From assembly GCF_011064845.1 (NCBI RefSeq), contig NZ_CP049015.1, positions 2,418,001 to 2,482,000 of the forward strand: a DNA stretch of 64,000 nt, given 5' to 3'. The position numbers and the translations under genes are program-made. Positions 18,605 through 26,637 of this stretch are shown in pieces. Position 1 is the first letter of the stretch. The number at the start of each line of letters is the position of its first letter. This DNA is from Citrobacter freundii ATCC 8090 = MTCC 1658 = NBRC 12681 (GTDB lineage: Bacteria; Pseudomonadota; Gammaproteobacteria; Enterobacterales; Enterobacteriaceae). A model generated the notes under the pieces. It did no database searches. It was not told where the DNA came from and was given only the letters and a program-made list of their open reading frames with translations.

Positions 18605-19261
18605 ATGTTAACGCGTGAACAAATGGCGATGCGCGTCGCCCGCGAGCTGCGCGACGGTTATTACGTCAACCTTGGAATCGGCATTCCCACTCTGGTGGCA
18701 AATTATATCCCTGATGGCATGGACGTGATGCTGCAATCAGAGAACGGTTTGCTGGGTATGGGGCCGTTTCCCACAGAAGACGAAATTGATGCCGACATGA
18801 TTAACGCCGGGAAACAGACCGTGACGGCGCGCAAAGGCGCGGCGATTTTCGACTCTGCGCAATCCTTCGCCATGATCCGCGGCGGCCACGTTGATCTGAC
18901 GGTGCTCGGTGCGTTTGAAGTAGATGTTAACGGCAATATCGCCTCATGGATGATCCCCGGGAAAATGGTGAAAGGCATGGGCGGCGCGATGGACCTGGTT
19001 GCCGGAGCCGACAACATCATCGTGGTAATGACCCATGCTTCCAAAAGCGGTGAGTCCAAACTGCTTCCCGCCTGCACCCTGCCGTTGACCGGCGTGGCCT
19101 GCATCAAACGCGTGCTGACCGACCTGGCTCTGCTGGAAATTGCCGACGGGGCGTTCATTCTGCGTGAACGCGCCCCGGGTATCAGTGTGGATGAAATCGT
19201 CGCCAGAACCGCCGGCAAGCTGATCGTGCCCGAAACTGTCCCCGAAATGCAATTTAACTGA
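18605..19261 (+). CDS. 3-oxoacid CoA-transferase subunit B (ScoB/AtoA-like)
   Basis: Beta subunit, 218 residues, carrying the catalytic glutamate in [11 protein letters not shown], plus [12 protein letters not shown] and MGGAMDLV. It starts 2 bases after the alpha-subunit stop, so the heterodimer is made in step. Together they convert acetoacetate to acetoacetyl-CoA for the thiolase encoded next. Confidence 0.93.
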   Translation: MLTREQMAMRVARELRDGYYVNLGIGIPTLVANYIPDGMDVMLQSENGLLGMGPFPTEDEIDADMINAGKQTVTARKGAAIFDSAQSFAMIRGGHVDLTVLGAFEVDVNGNIASWMIPGKMVKGMGGAMDLVAGADNIIVVMTHASKSGESKLLPACTLPLTGVACIKRVLTDLALLEIADGAFILRERAPGISVDEIVARTAGKLIVPETVPEMQFN

Positions 19262-19271
19262 GGAGCTGACC

Positions 19272-20477
19272 ATGCAGGATGTTGTAATTGTCGCGGCAAC
19301 GCGCACCCCGATTGGCAGTTTTCATGGTGCGCTGGCACCACTTTCCGCCGTGGAGTTAGGAACAGCGGTAGTTCGTTCGCTGCTGGAAAAAACGGCTGTG
19401 GCGCCTGAACAAATTGATGAAGTGATTTTAGGTCAGGTGCTCACGACAGGCTGTGGCCAGAATCCGGCCAGACAAACGGCGTTACGCGCAGGACTGCCGT
19501 CAACCACACCGGCGTTAACTATTAATCTGGTGTGCGGTTCTGGCCTGAAGGCGGTGCATCAGGCGGTACAGGCAATTCGCTGTGGCGATGCGCAAATCGT
19601 GATTGCCGGAGGCCAGGAGAGCATGAGCAATGCGCCCTATTTTCTCGACGGCGCGCGGGACGGCCTGCGTTTGGGTCATGCCAGTATGAAAGACAGCGTG
19701 GTCCATGACGGCCTGTGGGATGCGTTCAACGACTATCACATGGGTATTACTGCCGAAAATCTGGCGGATAAGTTCGTAATCAGTCGTGAGCAGCAGGACG
19801 CTTTTGCCCTGCGCTCCCAGCAAAAAGCCGCCGCTGCCATTGAAGCGGGTCGTTTTAGCGCGGAAATCACGCCGGTTAGCGTCCCACAAGGCAAAAAGCC
19901 GCCACGTGTGGTGGACCGTGACGAACAGCCTCGCCCGGATACTCAGGCCGACAAGCTGGCGCAACTTAAACCAGCATTTCGGCCAGGAAACGGCACGGTG
20001 ACCGCCGGAAATGCATCATCCATCAATGATGGTGCCGCCGCGGTGATGTTGATGAGCGCCGGCAAAGCCGCAGAACTCAATTTGCCAGTGCTTGCCCGGG
20101 TATCAGGCTACGCGGTTTCTGGTGTCGATCCCGCCATTATGGGCATTGGGCCGGTAGAAGCGTCACTCCAGTGCCTGAAGCGAGCGGGCTGGACGTTGAA
20201 TGATGTCGATCTCATTGAGGCCAACGAAGCCTTTGCCGCACAAGCGCTGGCGGTTGGCGAATCCCTGAACTGGGACAGCGACCGGGTGAACGTAAATGGC
20301 GGCGCGATTGCACTGGGCCATCCCATCGGCGCATCTGGTTGCCGAATCCTGGTGACACTGCTGCACGAAATGGCCCGCAGTAACGCGACCAGAGGGCTGG
20401 CTACGCTGTGCGTAGGCGGCGGTCAGGGCGTAGCGCTGGCGGTAGAGCGTTTGCAGGAGGTCTCTCATGCAAAGTAA
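19272..20477 (+). CDS. Acetyl-CoA C-acetyltransferase (thiolase)
   Basis: Degradative/biosynthetic thiolase, 401 residues, splitting acetoacetyl-CoA into two acetyl-CoA. Active-site blocks are complete: nucleophilic Cys in [24 protein letters not shown], the His in [17 protein letters not shown] and the second Cys in LCVGGGQG. Position after the CoA transferase fits ketone-body breakdown. It overlaps the next gene by 11 bases. Confidence 0.94.
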   Translation: MQDVVIVAATRTPIGSFHGALAPLSAVELGTAVVRSLLEKTAVAPEQIDEVILGQVLTTGCGQNPARQTALRAGLPSTTPALTINLVCGSGLKAVHQAVQAIRCGDAQIVIAGGQESMSNAPYFLDGARDGLRLGHASMKDSVVHDGLWDAFNDYHMGITAENLADKFVISREQQDAFALRSQQKAAAAIEAGRFSAEITPVSVPQGKKPPRVVDRDEQPRPDTQADKLAQLKPAFRPGNGTVTAGNASSINDGAAAVMLMSAGKAAELNLPVLARVSGYAVSGVDPAIMGIGPVEASLQCLKRAGWTLNDVDLIEANEAFAAQALAVGESLNWDSDRVNVNGGAIALGHPIGASGCRILVTLLHEMARSNATRGLATLCVGGGQGVALAVERLQEVSHAK

Positions 20478-21390
20478 GCCTGTCTGCGTTCTGGGGGCGG
20501 GGTTAATGGGGGTCGGTATTGCCACCCACTTCGCCCGTTATGGTCACGATGTCTGGCTGTACGACACCGATAGCAGCCGAATTGCAGAAATTAGCGCCGT
20601 TGCCAGCGGTATTCTGGATGAGCTGATTACCGCCGAACAGTTTGCCGTAGACGAAAAAGACCAGGTTGTGAGTCGTCTGCACGGTACGACTTCGCTACCG
20701 GAGATTGCTGCGTGCGGGTTACTGATTGAAGCGATCCCGGAGCGGCTCGAGCTCAAGCACGCGTTGTATGCGCAACTGGAAGATCTGATCGCGCCTGAGG
20801 CCGTCATTGCCAGTAATACCAGCGGCCTGCCGCCGGATGCGTTGGCAGAAAAGCTTGTCCATCCTGAGCGGCTGCTCATCGCCCATTTCTGGCACCCGCC
20901 ACATTTTATTCCGCTGGTCGAAATTGTCCCCGGCACCGCCACCAAAGCGGAATACCTGCGTGAGCTGCAACAGTTGCTGCTCTCGATGCAACTGGAAGCC
21001 GTCGTGCTCGATCGCGCCGCACCAGGGTTTGTCGGCAATCGACTGCAGTTTGCTTTGCTTCGTGAAGCGCTTCATATCGTTAAAAGCGGCATCGCCAGCG
21101 CAGAGGTGGTGGATCAGGTCATGCGCGCCTCGCTCGGACGTCGCTATGCGATGGTTGGTCCGCTGGAAGCGGCAGATATGACCGGACTCTCTACGGTGCA
21201 GGATATTTGTCGGCATCTGCTCCCGGAACTGGCAACCGGCAGCGAGATGATGTCGCTGGTCGCTGACAAGGTAGCCAACGGTGATACCGGTTTACGCAGC
21301 GGTCAGGGATTTTATCGCTGGGATGATTCGCGCAAGGATTACATCCAGCAACGCAGAGAGCATCAACTGCGTTTTGCCCTGAAACCATAA
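20467..21390 (+). CDS. 3-hydroxyacyl-CoA (3-hydroxybutyryl-CoA) dehydrogenase
   Basis: NAD-dependent dehydrogenase of the 3HCDH family, 307 residues. N-terminal Rossmann domain ([20 protein letters not shown]), the catalytic block ASNTSGLPP then [19 protein letters not shown], and the C-terminal 3HCDH domain ([18 protein letters not shown]). It would oxidise an (S)-3-hydroxyacyl-CoA to the 3-oxoacyl-CoA. The canonical HFFNP-type sequence reads HFWHPP, as in carnitine/short-chain dehydrogenase relatives, so the exact substrate is open. Confidence 0.85.
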   Translation: MQSKPVCVLGAGLMGVGIATHFARYGHDVWLYDTDSSRIAEISAVASGILDELITAEQFAVDEKDQVVSRLHGTTSLPEIAACGLLIEAIPERLELKHALYAQLEDLIAPEAVIASNTSGLPPDALAEKLVHPERLLIAHFWHPPHFIPLVEIVPGTATKAEYLRELQQLLLSMQLEAVVLDRAAPGFVGNRLQFALLREALHIVKSGIASAEVVDQVMRASLGRRYAMVGPLEAADMTGLSTVQDICRHLLPELATGSEMMSLVADKVANGDTGLRSGQGFYRWDDSRKDYIQQRREHQLRFALKP

Positions 21391-21427
21391 CGTCTCTTTC
21401 TGTACCCCAATATAATAATAAGGAGTC

Positions 21428-22822
21428 ATGATGAGTGTATTAATCGCCCTGGCAGCGCTGGGCCTGCTGATGCTTGCAGCCTATCGCGGATATAGCGTCA
21501 TCCTGTTTGCCCCCATCGCGGCATTAGGTGCTGTATTACTCACTGAACCCAGCGCCGTCGGCCCTGCTTTCACCGGCCTGTTTATGGAAAAAATGGTCGG
21601 TTTTGTGAAGCTTTACTTCCCGGTGTTCTTGCTGGGTGCAGTGTTTGGCAAGTTAATCGAGTTATCTGGATTTTCACGTTCCATTGTTGCCGCCGCTATC
21701 AACATCCTCGGTCGTCGTCACGCCATCCCGGTGATCGTGCTGGTGTGTGCGCTGTTAACCTACGGCGGGGTTTCGCTGTTCGTCGTGGCGTTTGCGGTGT
21801 ATCCATTTGCGGCGGAGCTGTTCCGCCAGAGTAATATTCCTAAGCGCCTGATCCCGGCCACCGTTGCGCTGGGCGCGTTCTCCTTCACGATGGACGCTCT
21901 GCCAGGCACGCCGCAGATCCAGAACATTATTCCGACCAGCTTCTTTGGGACTAACGCCTGGGCCGCGCCGTGGCTGGGGCTGATAGGCTCGCTGTTTATT
22001 ATTTTCGTCGGTCTGGTTTATCTCGAACGTCAGCGTCGTAAAGCGCAGGTAAAGAATGAAGGCTATGGCACTGAACTGTTAAACGAGCCGGAAACGCCGG
22101 ATAATATTAATCTGCCGAACCCGATCATCGCGATCTCTCCGCTGATCCTGGTTGGGGTATTTAACCTGCTGTTTACCCGCTGGATCCCACAGTGGTACGG
22201 CGCCACGCATCAACTTGAACTTCCGGGTCTTGCCAAACCGATTACCACCGAAGTCGGTAAAATCACCGCTATCTGGGCAGTGGAAGCGGCGCTGATTTCT
22301 GGGATCCTGCTGGTGGTGCTCTTCGGCTACCGCAACATTAAAGGTCGCCTGGCGGAAGGCAGCAGAACGGCGGTTGGTGGCGCGATCCTCGCGGCGATGA
22401 ACACCGCGTCAGAGTACGGTTTTGGCGCAGTGATCGCCGCCCTGCCGGGCTTCCTTGTGCTGTCAAAAGCGCTGGCGGCTATTCCTGACCCGCTGCTCAA
22501 TGAGGCTATCAGCATTACCACGCTTGCCGGGATCACCGGTTCGGCGTCTGGCGGGATGAGTATTGCGCTTGCCGCCATGTCTGACACTTTCATCGCTGCC
22601 GCACATGCCGCCAATATCCCACTTGAAGTCTTCCACCGCGTGGCATCTATGGCCAGCGGCGGTATGGACACCCTACCGCATAACGGCGCGGTCATTACCT
22701 TATTGGCTATCACCGGCCTTAGTCATCGTCAGGCGTATGGCGGAATTTTCGCTATTACCATCATTAAAAGTCTGGCCGTACTGTTTGTCATCGGCGTCTT
22801 CTACACCACCGGAATTGTTTAA
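21428..22822 (+). CDS. GntP-family permease, probable 3-hydroxybutyrate/acetoacetate importer
   Basis: A 464-residue multi-pass transporter of the GntP superfamily with about twelve hydrophobic segments. Typical blocks are LTYGGVSLFVVAFAVYPFA, MDALPGTPQIQNIIPT and the late NTASEYGFGAVIA and MASGGMDTLPHNGAVIT. Relatives are annotated as D-beta-hydroxybutyrate permeases, and its place between hydroxybutyrate enzymes supports that substrate. Inner-membrane, proton-coupled transport is expected. Confidence 0.87.
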   Translation: MMSVLIALAALGLLMLAAYRGYSVILFAPIAALGAVLLTEPSAVGPAFTGLFMEKMVGFVKLYFPVFLLGAVFGKLIELSGFSRSIVAAAINILGRRHAIPVIVLVCALLTYGGVSLFVVAFAVYPFAAELFRQSNIPKRLIPATVALGAFSFTMDALPGTPQIQNIIPTSFFGTNAWAAPWLGLIGSLFIIFVGLVYLERQRRKAQVKNEGYGTELLNEPETPDNINLPNPIIAISPLILVGVFNLLFTRWIPQWYGATHQLELPGLAKPITTEVGKITAIWAVEAALISGILLVVLFGYRNIKGRLAEGSRTAVGGAILAAMNTASEYGFGAVIAALPGFLVLSKALAAIPDPLLNEAISITTLAGITGSASGGMSIALAAMSDTFIAAAHAANIPLEVFHRVASMASGGMDTLPHNGAVITLLAITGLSHRQAYGGIFAITIIKSLAVLFVIGVFYTTGIV

Positions 22823-22833
22823 GGAGAATCATC

Positions 22834-23604
22834 ATGAACTTAACGGGAAAAACCGCCCTGGTTACCGGCTCGACCAGTGGTATCGGATTAGGTATCGCAC
22901 AGGTGCTGGCGCAAGCTGGCGCCACTCTGATCCTCAACGGGTTTGGTGATGTTGATGCTGCCAAAGACGCTGTTGCGCAGTATGGCAAAACGCCAGGCTA
23001 TCATGGCGCGGAGCTGAGCGATGAAGCGCAAATTGCCGACATGATGCGCTATGCAGAGAGCGAATTCGGCGGTGTGGATATTCTTATCAATAACGCCGGG
23101 ATCCAGCATGTTTCACCGATAGAAACCTTCCCGGTTGATAAATGGAACGCGATTATCGCGATTAACCTCTCCTCCGTTTTTCACACCACGCGTCTGGCGC
23201 TTCCCGGTATGCGCGCGCGAAACTGGGGGCGCATCATTAATATCGCTTCTGTTCACGGCCTGGTGGCTTCAAAAGAGAAATCTGCCTACGTAGCAGCGAA
23301 GCACGGTGTGGTGGGATTAACCAAGACCATCGCGCTGGAAACCGCGCAGACGGAAATCACCTGCAATGCGCTGTGTCCCGGCTGGGTGCTAACGCCGCTG
23401 GTCCAGCAGCAGATCGATAAACGTATTGCCGAAGGCGCAGAGCCTGAGGCAGCCCGTGACGCCTTGCTGGCTGAAAAGCAGCCGTCGCGCGAATTCGTTA
23501 CCCCAGAGCAGTTAGGGAATCTCGCGTTATTCTTATGTTCAGACGGTGCGGCGCAAGTGCGTGGCGTAGCGTGGAATATGGATGGCGGTTGGGTAGCGCA
23601 ATAA
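22834..23604 (+). CDS. 3-hydroxybutyrate dehydrogenase (SDR)
   Basis: Short-chain dehydrogenase, 256 residues, interconverting (R)-3-hydroxybutyrate and acetoacetate with NAD. Motifs: cofactor loop TGSTSGIGLGIA, NNAGIQHV, catalytic Ser in NIASVHGLVASKEKSAY, YVAAKHGVVG with the Tyr and Lys, and the family-specific CPGWVLTPLV with a Q-rich segment. The last gene of the operon, 11 bases after the permease; a REP element follows. Confidence 0.92.
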   Translation: MNLTGKTALVTGSTSGIGLGIAQVLAQAGATLILNGFGDVDAAKDAVAQYGKTPGYHGAELSDEAQIADMMRYAESEFGGVDILINNAGIQHVSPIETFPVDKWNAIIAINLSSVFHTTRLALPGMRARNWGRIINIASVHGLVASKEKSAYVAAKHGVVGLTKTIALETAQTEITCNALCPGWVLTPLVQQQIDKRIAEGAEPEAARDALLAEKQPSREFVTPEQLGNLALFLCSDGAAQVRGVAWNMDGGWVAQ

Positions 23605-23614
23605 CATCATCAGG

Positions 23615-23643
23615 TGCCGGATAAGAACTGGTCACATCCGGCA
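23615..23643. repeat. REP-like palindrome between the hydroxybutyrate operon and osmC
   Basis: TGCCGGAT (23615-23622) pairs with ATCCGGCA (23636-23643), the standard enterobacterial REP stem, located between two convergent genes. Probably protects mRNA 3' ends. Confidence 0.8.
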
Positions 23644-23651
23644 CGACTTTA

Positions 23652-24083
23652 TTAAGACTTCAGTTTGTAATCCAGCGTTATTTCCGCTTTCAGAACCTGA
23701 GATACCGGGCATCCGGCTTTTGCTTTCTGGATGATGCCGTCAAACGTGGCGGCGTCTATCCCCGGCACGCTCACCTGACTATGCAACGCGACTTTAGTGA
23801 TCGCAAACCCGGCATCTACCTTATCCAGAGAAACATCGGCAGTGGTATCAATGGCATCTGGGGTAAACCCTGCTTCGCCCAGCATCAGTGAAAGCGCCAT
23901 CGAGAAGCAGGCTGCATGGGCCGCGCCAATCAACTCTTCAGGATTGGTGCCTTTCTCACCTTCAAATCGTGTATTAAACCCATACGGTTGCTGATTTAAC
24001 ACGCCACTTTCGGTCGACACAGTGCCTTTGCCGCGCTTAATGTCGCCTTCCCAGTGTGCCTGACCTTTCTTATGGATAGTCAT
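23652..24083 (-). CDS. osmC: OsmC, peroxiredoxin-like hydroperoxide reductase
   Basis: Osmotically induced cysteine peroxidase that reduces organic hydroperoxides. The 143 residues match E. coli OsmC almost throughout (MTIHKKGQAHWEGDIKRG, HAACFSMALSLMLGEAGF, AGCPVSQVLKAEITLDY), with both redox cysteines (AACFS and AGCPVS). A sigma-S-type -10 (CTATACT) lies on the minus strand at 24122-24116 upstream. Confidence 0.97.
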   Translation of the reverse strand: MTIHKKGQAHWEGDIKRGKGTVSTESGVLNQQPYGFNTRFEGEKGTNPEELIGAAHAACFSMALSLMLGEAGFTPDAIDTTADVSLDKVDAGFAITKVALHSQVSVPGIDAATFDGIIQKAKAGCPVSQVLKAEITLDYKLKS

Positions 24084-24115
24084 TACCGCTCTCCTGTGTT
24101 GTCGTCGGAGTTACT

Positions 24116-24122
24116 AGTATAG
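24116..24122 (-). promoter_or_regulatory. Likely sigma-S -10 element of osmC
   Basis: CTATACT on the minus strand, 33 bases upstream of the start codon, matches the extended -10 seen in stationary-phase promoters; E. coli osmC is known to be sigma-S dependent. No clear -35 is seen. Confidence 0.5.
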
Positions 24123-24310
24123 GACGCCCGGGAAAAAGCATGTTACATACGGGATAGTTCTCATTTGCCGCTTAAGCATTGACCTTTCAGATAAAATGAC
24201 CGACCATCCAGAAAGCCGTTATGTTGAACATCGGCTTTATATCAGGTTGTATTTCGTCCGTTCTCATACGGGCTCGCCCTTGAAACCAGTAACAGGATTA
24301 AGGAGTTAGA

Positions 24311-24451
24311 ATGAAATCGAACCGTCAGGCCCGTCATATTCTCGGACTGGACCACAAAATCTCAAATCAACGTAAAATCGTGACCGAAGGTGACAAAACC
24401 AACGTGGTCAACAATCCTACTGGAAGAAAGCGCCGCGCTGACGGCAAGTAG
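24311..24451 (+). CDS. sra: Sra (RpsV), stationary-phase-induced ribosome-associated protein
   Basis: A 46-residue basic protein, too short for ordinary gene finding. It starts [18 protein letters not shown] and ends [12 protein letters not shown], matching E. coli Sra except near the C-terminus. It binds the 30S subunit in stationary phase. AGGAG at 24301-24305 is 5 bases before the ATG. The bdm gene that lies between sra and osmC in E. coli is not found here. Confidence 0.95.
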   Translation: MKSNRQARHILGLDHKISNQRKIVTEGDKTNVVNNPTGRKRRADGK

Positions 24452-24483
24452 CCTTTCGCACGTCTGACTGAGTAACGAGATAA

Positions 24484-24512
24484 ACACCATTGCAACCGCA
24501 GTGGTGTTTTTG
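24484..24512 (+). terminator. Rho-independent terminator after sra
   Basis: CACCATTGC (24485-24493) pairs with GCAGTGGTG (24498-24506, one G-T pair) and is followed by a run of T. Confidence 0.8.
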
Positions 24513-24630
24513 CTTATAAAACCCCTTAACCCATTCACAATGCTTTATACTTCGCCCGTTTCCCTGGCGGACAGGCCACATACGATCATAAAGAGCGCCA
24601 GGGACGGTTATTCAAAAAAGAGTGAGTGAC

Positions 24631-26328
24631 ATGGAAAACGAAACTAAAAAACTGCGTTCCCTTTACATCCCTTACGCTGGCCCGGTACTGCTGGAGTTCC
24701 CTTTACTGAATAAAGGGAGCGCCTTCAGTGTGGAAGAACGCCGTAACTTCAACCTGCTGGGGTTACTGCCGGAAGTCGTCGAAACGATTGAAGAACAGGC
24801 TGAACGCGCCTGGATCCAATATCAGGGCTTCAAAACCGAAATCGACAAACATATTTACCTGCGCAACATCCAGGACACCAACGAAACCCTGTTTTATCGA
24901 CTGGTGCATAATCACCTGGATGAGATGATGCCAGTTATCTATACCCCAACGGTCGGCGCAGCCTGTGAGCGTTTCTCTGAGATTTATCGTCGTGCGCGCG
25001 GCGTGTTTATCTCTTATCAGAACCGCCACAATATGGACGATATCCTGCAAAACGTCCCTAACCACAATATCAAGGTCATCGTTGTCACCGATGGCGAACG
25101 TATTTTAGGTCTTGGCGATCAGGGGATCGGCGGGATGGGCATTCCAATTGGTAAACTGTCGCTGTATACCGCATGTGGCGGAATTAGCCCGGCCTATACA
25201 CTTCCGGTGGTACTGGACGTGGGGACCAACAACCAGCAACTGCTGAACGATCCGCTGTATATGGGCTGGCGCAATCCGCGTATCACTGATGATGAATACT
25301 ACGAATTCGTTGATGAATTCATCCAGGCCGTGAAGCATCGCTGGCCGGACGTGCTGTTGCAGTTTGAAGATTTCGCCCAGAAAAACGCTATGCCACTGCT
25401 GACCCGTTATCGCGATGAAATTTGCTCATTTAACGACGATATTCAGGGCACCGCGGCGGTTACCGTCGGTACGCTGATTGCGGCTAGCCGCGCGGCCGGA
25501 AGCCAGCTGAGCGAACAAAACATCGTCTTCCTCGGCGCGGGTTCCGCCGGATGCGGGATCGCCGAGCAGATCATTGCGCAAATCCAGCGAGAAGGTTTAA
25601 GCGAAGAAGCGGCGCGTCAACGCGTATTCATGGTCGATCGCTTCGGCCTGTTAACCGACAAAATGCCGAACCTGCTCTCCTTCCAGACCAAACTGGTGCA
25701 AAAACGCGAAAATCTGCAGCACTGGGATACACAAGAAGATGTCCTGTCGTTGCTCGATGTGGTCCGCAACGTTAAACCTGACATCCTGATCGGGGTTTCC
25801 GGACAGGTTGGTCTGTTTACCGAAGAGATCATTCGCGAAATGCACAAGCATTGTCCGCGTCCGATCGTCATGCCGCTGTCTAACCCGACTTCTCGTGTAG
25901 AAGCCACGCCGCAGGATATTATCGCCTGGACCGAAGGCAACGCGCTGGTTGCGACCGGTAGCCCGTTTGCACCGGTAGTGTGGAAAGAGAAAACTTACCC
26001 GATCGCCCAGTGTAATAACGCGTACATCTTCCCGGGTATTGGCCTTGGCGTGATTGCTTCTGGCGCGTCGCGCATCACTGATGAAATGCTGATGTCGGCC
26101 AGTGAAACGCTGGCACAGTATTCACCGCTGGTGCTCAACGGTGAAGGACTGGTGCTACCGGAACTGAAAGATATTCAGACGGTTTCTCGTGCCATTGCCT
26201 TTGCCGTCGGTAAAATGGCCCAGCAGCAAGGTGTGGCAGTGAAAACCTCCGCCGAAGCGCTGCAACAGGCTATTGACGATAATTTCTGGCAGGCGGAATA
26301 TCGCGATTACCGTCGTACTTCTATCTGA
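24631..26328 (+). CDS. maeA: MaeA (SfcA), NAD-dependent malic enzyme
   Basis: Oxidative decarboxylation of malate to pyruvate and CO2 with NAD, linking the TCA cycle to gluconeogenic precursors. The 565-residue length equals E. coli MaeA when started at the ATG at 24631; a GTG at 24622 would add three residues. Conserved blocks: [69 protein letters not shown] loop [13 protein letters not shown], and [16 protein letters not shown]-rich stem-loop follows. Confidence 0.97.
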   Translation: MENETKKLRSLYIPYAGPVLLEFPLLNKGSAFSVEERRNFNLLGLLPEVVETIEEQAERAWIQYQGFKTEIDKHIYLRNIQDTNETLFYRLVHNHLDEMMPVIYTPTVGAACERFSEIYRRARGVFISYQNRHNMDDILQNVPNHNIKVIVVTDGERILGLGDQGIGGMGIPIGKLSLYTACGGISPAYTLPVVLDVGTNNQQLLNDPLYMGWRNPRITDDEYYEFVDEFIQAVKHRWPDVLLQFEDFAQKNAMPLLTRYRDEICSFNDDIQGTAAVTVGTLIAASRAAGSQLSEQNIVFLGAGSAGCGIAEQIIAQIQREGLSEEAARQRVFMVDRFGLLTDKMPNLLSFQTKLVQKRENLQHWDTQEDVLSLLDVVRNVKPDILIGVSGQVGLFTEEIIREMHKHCPRPIVMPLSNPTSRVEATPQDIIAWTEGNALVATGSPFAPVVWKEKTYPIAQCNNAYIFPGIGLGVIASGASRITDEMLMSASETLAQYSPLVLNGEGLVLPELKDIQTVSRAIAFAVGKMAQQQGVAVKTSAEALQQAIDDNFWQAEYRDYRRTSI

Positions 26329-26334
26329 CGGTTT

Positions 26335-26359
26335 GCCCGGCGGCACATTGCTGCCGGGC
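26335..26359. terminator. GC-rich stem-loop after maeA
   Basis: GCCCGGCGGCA (26335-26345) pairs with TGCTGCCGGGC (26349-26359) with one wobble. It resembles a REP-type terminator element; no strong U-run follows. Confidence 0.6.
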
Positions 26360-26372
26360 GTGCAAAGTTTGC

Positions 26373-26403
26373 GCGAAAGTGTAATTTGCGATTACACTTT
26401 CGC
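26373..26403. promoter_or_regulatory. Perfect 13-bp inverted repeat upstream of the ABC-F leader
   Basis: GCGAAAGTGTAAT (26373-26385) and ATTACACTTTCGC (26391-26403) are perfect complements around a 5-base spacer. There is no U-run, so it is not an obvious terminator. It lies 28 bases before the leader ribosome site and could be an operator or a 5' RNA stem. It is not a match to a binding site I know. Confidence 0.55.
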
Positions 26404-26441
26404 TACCGATCAACACTCTGAAAAACAAAAGGAGGATACTT

Positions 26442-26525
26442 ATGCTGTACTGTGAACGTTTTATCGTTTCACATGCTTTTGGCGATCGCCAGTGCTCAAG
26501 CGTTATCGGTATCGTGCTGCGATAA
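26442..26525 (+). CDS. 27-residue leader peptide upstream of ABC-F gene
   Basis: A short ORF with an ideal ribosome site (GGAGG at 26431-26435, 6 bases before the ATG). It begins MLYCERFIVSHAF and ends SSVIGIVLR, stopping at TAA 26523-26525, 112 bases before the ABC-F start. Its last third lies inside a strong RNA stem (26494-26538), so ribosome position would decide whether the stem forms. This is the usual design of translational or transcriptional attenuators ahead of ribosome-protection ABC-F genes. I do not recognise the peptide. Coding status rests on the ribosome site and the layout. Confidence 0.6.
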   Translation: MLYCERFIVSHAFGDRQCSSVIGIVLR

Positions 26526-26628
26526 CTTCTGCTTGAGCGAAGCTAACTTCTAAACCCCCTTCTCTCGGGCTTACCGGGTTATCGTCAGCGATGTTTGACG
26601 AGGCGTTTTCACGCCTGTAACTCTTGAG
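26494..26628 (+). promoter_or_regulatory. Candidate attenuator with competing stems before the ABC-F gene
   Basis: GCTCAAGC (26494-26501) plus GTTATCG (26502-26508) can pair with CGATAAC (26520-26526) and GCTTGAGC (26531-26538): 15 bp with a 4-base bulge, overlapping the end of the leader ORF. A second GTTATCG at 26578-26584 can take CGATAAC instead, and CTTGAG at 26623-26628, in the ABC-F ribosome-site region, can pair with the first arm. AGGCGT/ACGCCT (26601-26616) forms another small hairpin. No U-run follows, which points to translational control. Confidence 0.55.
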
Positions 26629-26637
26629 TAAGCAACA

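Noticed and set aside
20544-21216. Minus-strand ORFs opposite the 3-hydroxyacyl-CoA dehydrogenase
   Set aside because: Two overlapping antisense frames with low-complexity composition; artefacts of GC-rich codon use.
26373-26403. Rho-independent terminator of maeA
   Set aside because: The stem is perfect but no U-run follows on either strand close enough; the stem at 26335-26359 is the better candidate.
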